Below are positions 63,389 through 64,000 of a stretch of 64,000 bases of DNA, in pieces (the stretch's first letter is position 1; the number at the start of each line of letters is the position of its first letter). The notes below the pieces were generated by a model, which saw only the letters and a list, made by a program, of their open reading frames with translations, searched no databases and was not told the origin of the DNA. Both the position numbers and the translations under genes were made by a program. This DNA comes from Inhella inkyongensis (lineage in GTDB: Bacteria > Pseudomonadota > Gammaproteobacteria > Burkholderiales > Burkholderiaceae_C), in assembly GCF_005952805.1 (NCBI RefSeq), contig NZ_CP040709.1:1116001-1180000 (forward strand). Reading direction: 5' to 3'.

Positions 63389-64000
63389 TCTGGCTTGTTG
63401 GATCCTGCTCAAGAGCCTGGTGGTCGGGCGCCGGCAGCGCCGCTGCGGGTCGAGTTGAGCGATCCGGACAAGATGACACCCGGAGCTCGTGCAGGACCCA
63501 CGGCGGCGCGGTGCGCGAGGGAGACAATTCCAAGGTGTAGCTCAGGCACCATTCTACGTTTTGCAATTGGTGGGTCACCCGAGCCGCTCGGCCCACGTAC
63601 CCGCTTCCCTGCCATGTGAATGGATTGCTAGAGTCCGCTCCACGGGCCTGTGGCAGTGCCTCCGAGAGGCCGTCTTCGCGCGCTTGCACGAAGGCCAGGG
63701 CGCCTTCTTTGGTCATGCCGGTGAGCTCCAGAACAGCTGCTGGCGCAGTGTTGTGGTTCAGCACCCCATCGCCTTGCAAAATGGAGATCTTGTGACAGTC
63801 GCTTTTGGTCCAGGCATCCTTGACTGCGGGAAAGCCTTGTACGCGCCACAGCTCATCGACGCTCAACAGAGGTGAATTGCGCGGCGGCGGCTGGCTGGCT
63901 CTGCGGTATTCGAACGACTCAGCGCCTCGTATTCGTTTCAGATCATCACTATCGACGTAGTCGAGCAGCGAGTCTTTCAATGATTCGGCTTCAGTCTCCG
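63354..64000 (-). CDS. gspK: GspK-like minor pseudopilin, 5' end outside the window
   Basis: The C-terminal 214 residues are visible, and the frame is open at the right edge. DSLLDYVDSDDLKRIRGAESFEYRR is close to the GspK hallmark (LLDW.D.DD....GAE...Y), followed by SPLLSVDELWRVQGF and GDGVLNHNTAPAAVLELTGM. GspK caps the pseudopilus tip in type II secretion. This is the clearest sign that the cluster is type II secretion-like rather than a type IV pilus. It overlaps the GspL-like gene. Confidence 0.82.
   Translation of the reverse strand, partial: ETEAESLKDSLLDYVDSDDLKRIRGAESFEYRRASQPPPRNSPLLSVDELWRVQGFPAVKDAWTKSDCHKISILQGDGVLNHNTAPAAVLELTGMTKEGALAFVQAREDGLSEALPQARGADSSNPFTWQGSGYVGRAARVTHQLQNVEWCLSYTLELSPSRTAPPWVLHELRVSSCPDRSTRPAAALPAPDHQALEQDPTSQNAVPRLPFNLR

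Overview
The window is a GC-rich, gene-dense chromosomal segment of a betaproteobacterium, most likely order Burkholderiales and close to the Rubrivivax/Roseateles/Inhella group. The evidence is the gene set and its order: petABC-sspAB, a coxB-coxA-ctaG-coxC-surf1-ctaA-ctaB-SCO cluster that carries the tiny 'small assembly protein' gene and DUF2970, hisI-hisE leading into tatABC, PEP-CTERM surface proteins, and an rpoH gene under a CIRCE operator. Nothing looks like a plasmid or a phage. There is no rRNA, no CRISPR array and no intact insertion sequence; one tRNA is present.

Layout. 1-573 is the tail of a solute-binding protein. 610-4675 holds argB, slmA, a DUF815 ATPase, a fused Nudix-HisI gene, hisE and a membrane protein, followed by hinT and tatABC (to 6625), a Nif3-family gene and pdxA. 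A 273-bp palindromic element (8378-8650) separates pdxA from a convergent DUF1631 gene. Then come mscL, the cytochrome bc1 operon, sspAB, tRNA-Thr, a DciA-like gene, secA, two PEP-CTERM proteins, argJ, a SPOR protein and a methyltransferase. 24820-29314 (minus) is a four-gene copper-type TonB operon headed by a CruR/DUF2946 leader protein. Head to head with it, 29580-38498 (plus) encodes the aa3 cytochrome c oxidase with its copper and haem A assembly factors. rpoH, cheW and ychF follow on the minus strand, then a UbiH-like hydroxylase, dsbC, DUF3429, DUF3108 and an enoyl-CoA hydratase. After a PNPOx-like gene and lysS, an 11-kb plus-strand operon (47589-58772) makes a surface polysaccharide containing a 2,3-diamino uronic acid. 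The right end (58775-64000, minus) has visibly lower GC and encodes part of a type II secretion/type IV pilus-like machine (secretin, GspC/PilP-like, GspM-like, GspL-like, GspK).

How it fits together. Two respiratory complexes (bc1 and aa3) dominate the middle. Copper import (TonB operon) and copper delivery (CtaG, SCO, a second SCO-like protein) surround the oxidase. Tat lies in the same window and would export the Rieske protein and the Tat-signal beta-propeller of the copper operon.

The most noteworthy observations are: a CruR-type regulatory leader protein with both a CxxC sensor and a C-terminal RAPP motif; a Nudix-HisI gene fusion at what looks like a rearrangement junction; a MITE-like element whose flanking TTAG duplication lets the pre-insertion overlap of two stop codons be reconstructed; a PEP-CTERM protein with Cys/Gln signatures of an internal-thioester adhesin; a perfect CIRCE in the rpoH promoter; and a recurring TAGAAT plus GC-rich promoter motif, several copies of which imply leaderless mRNAs. 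Counts and coordinates were read by eye; no database search was run.
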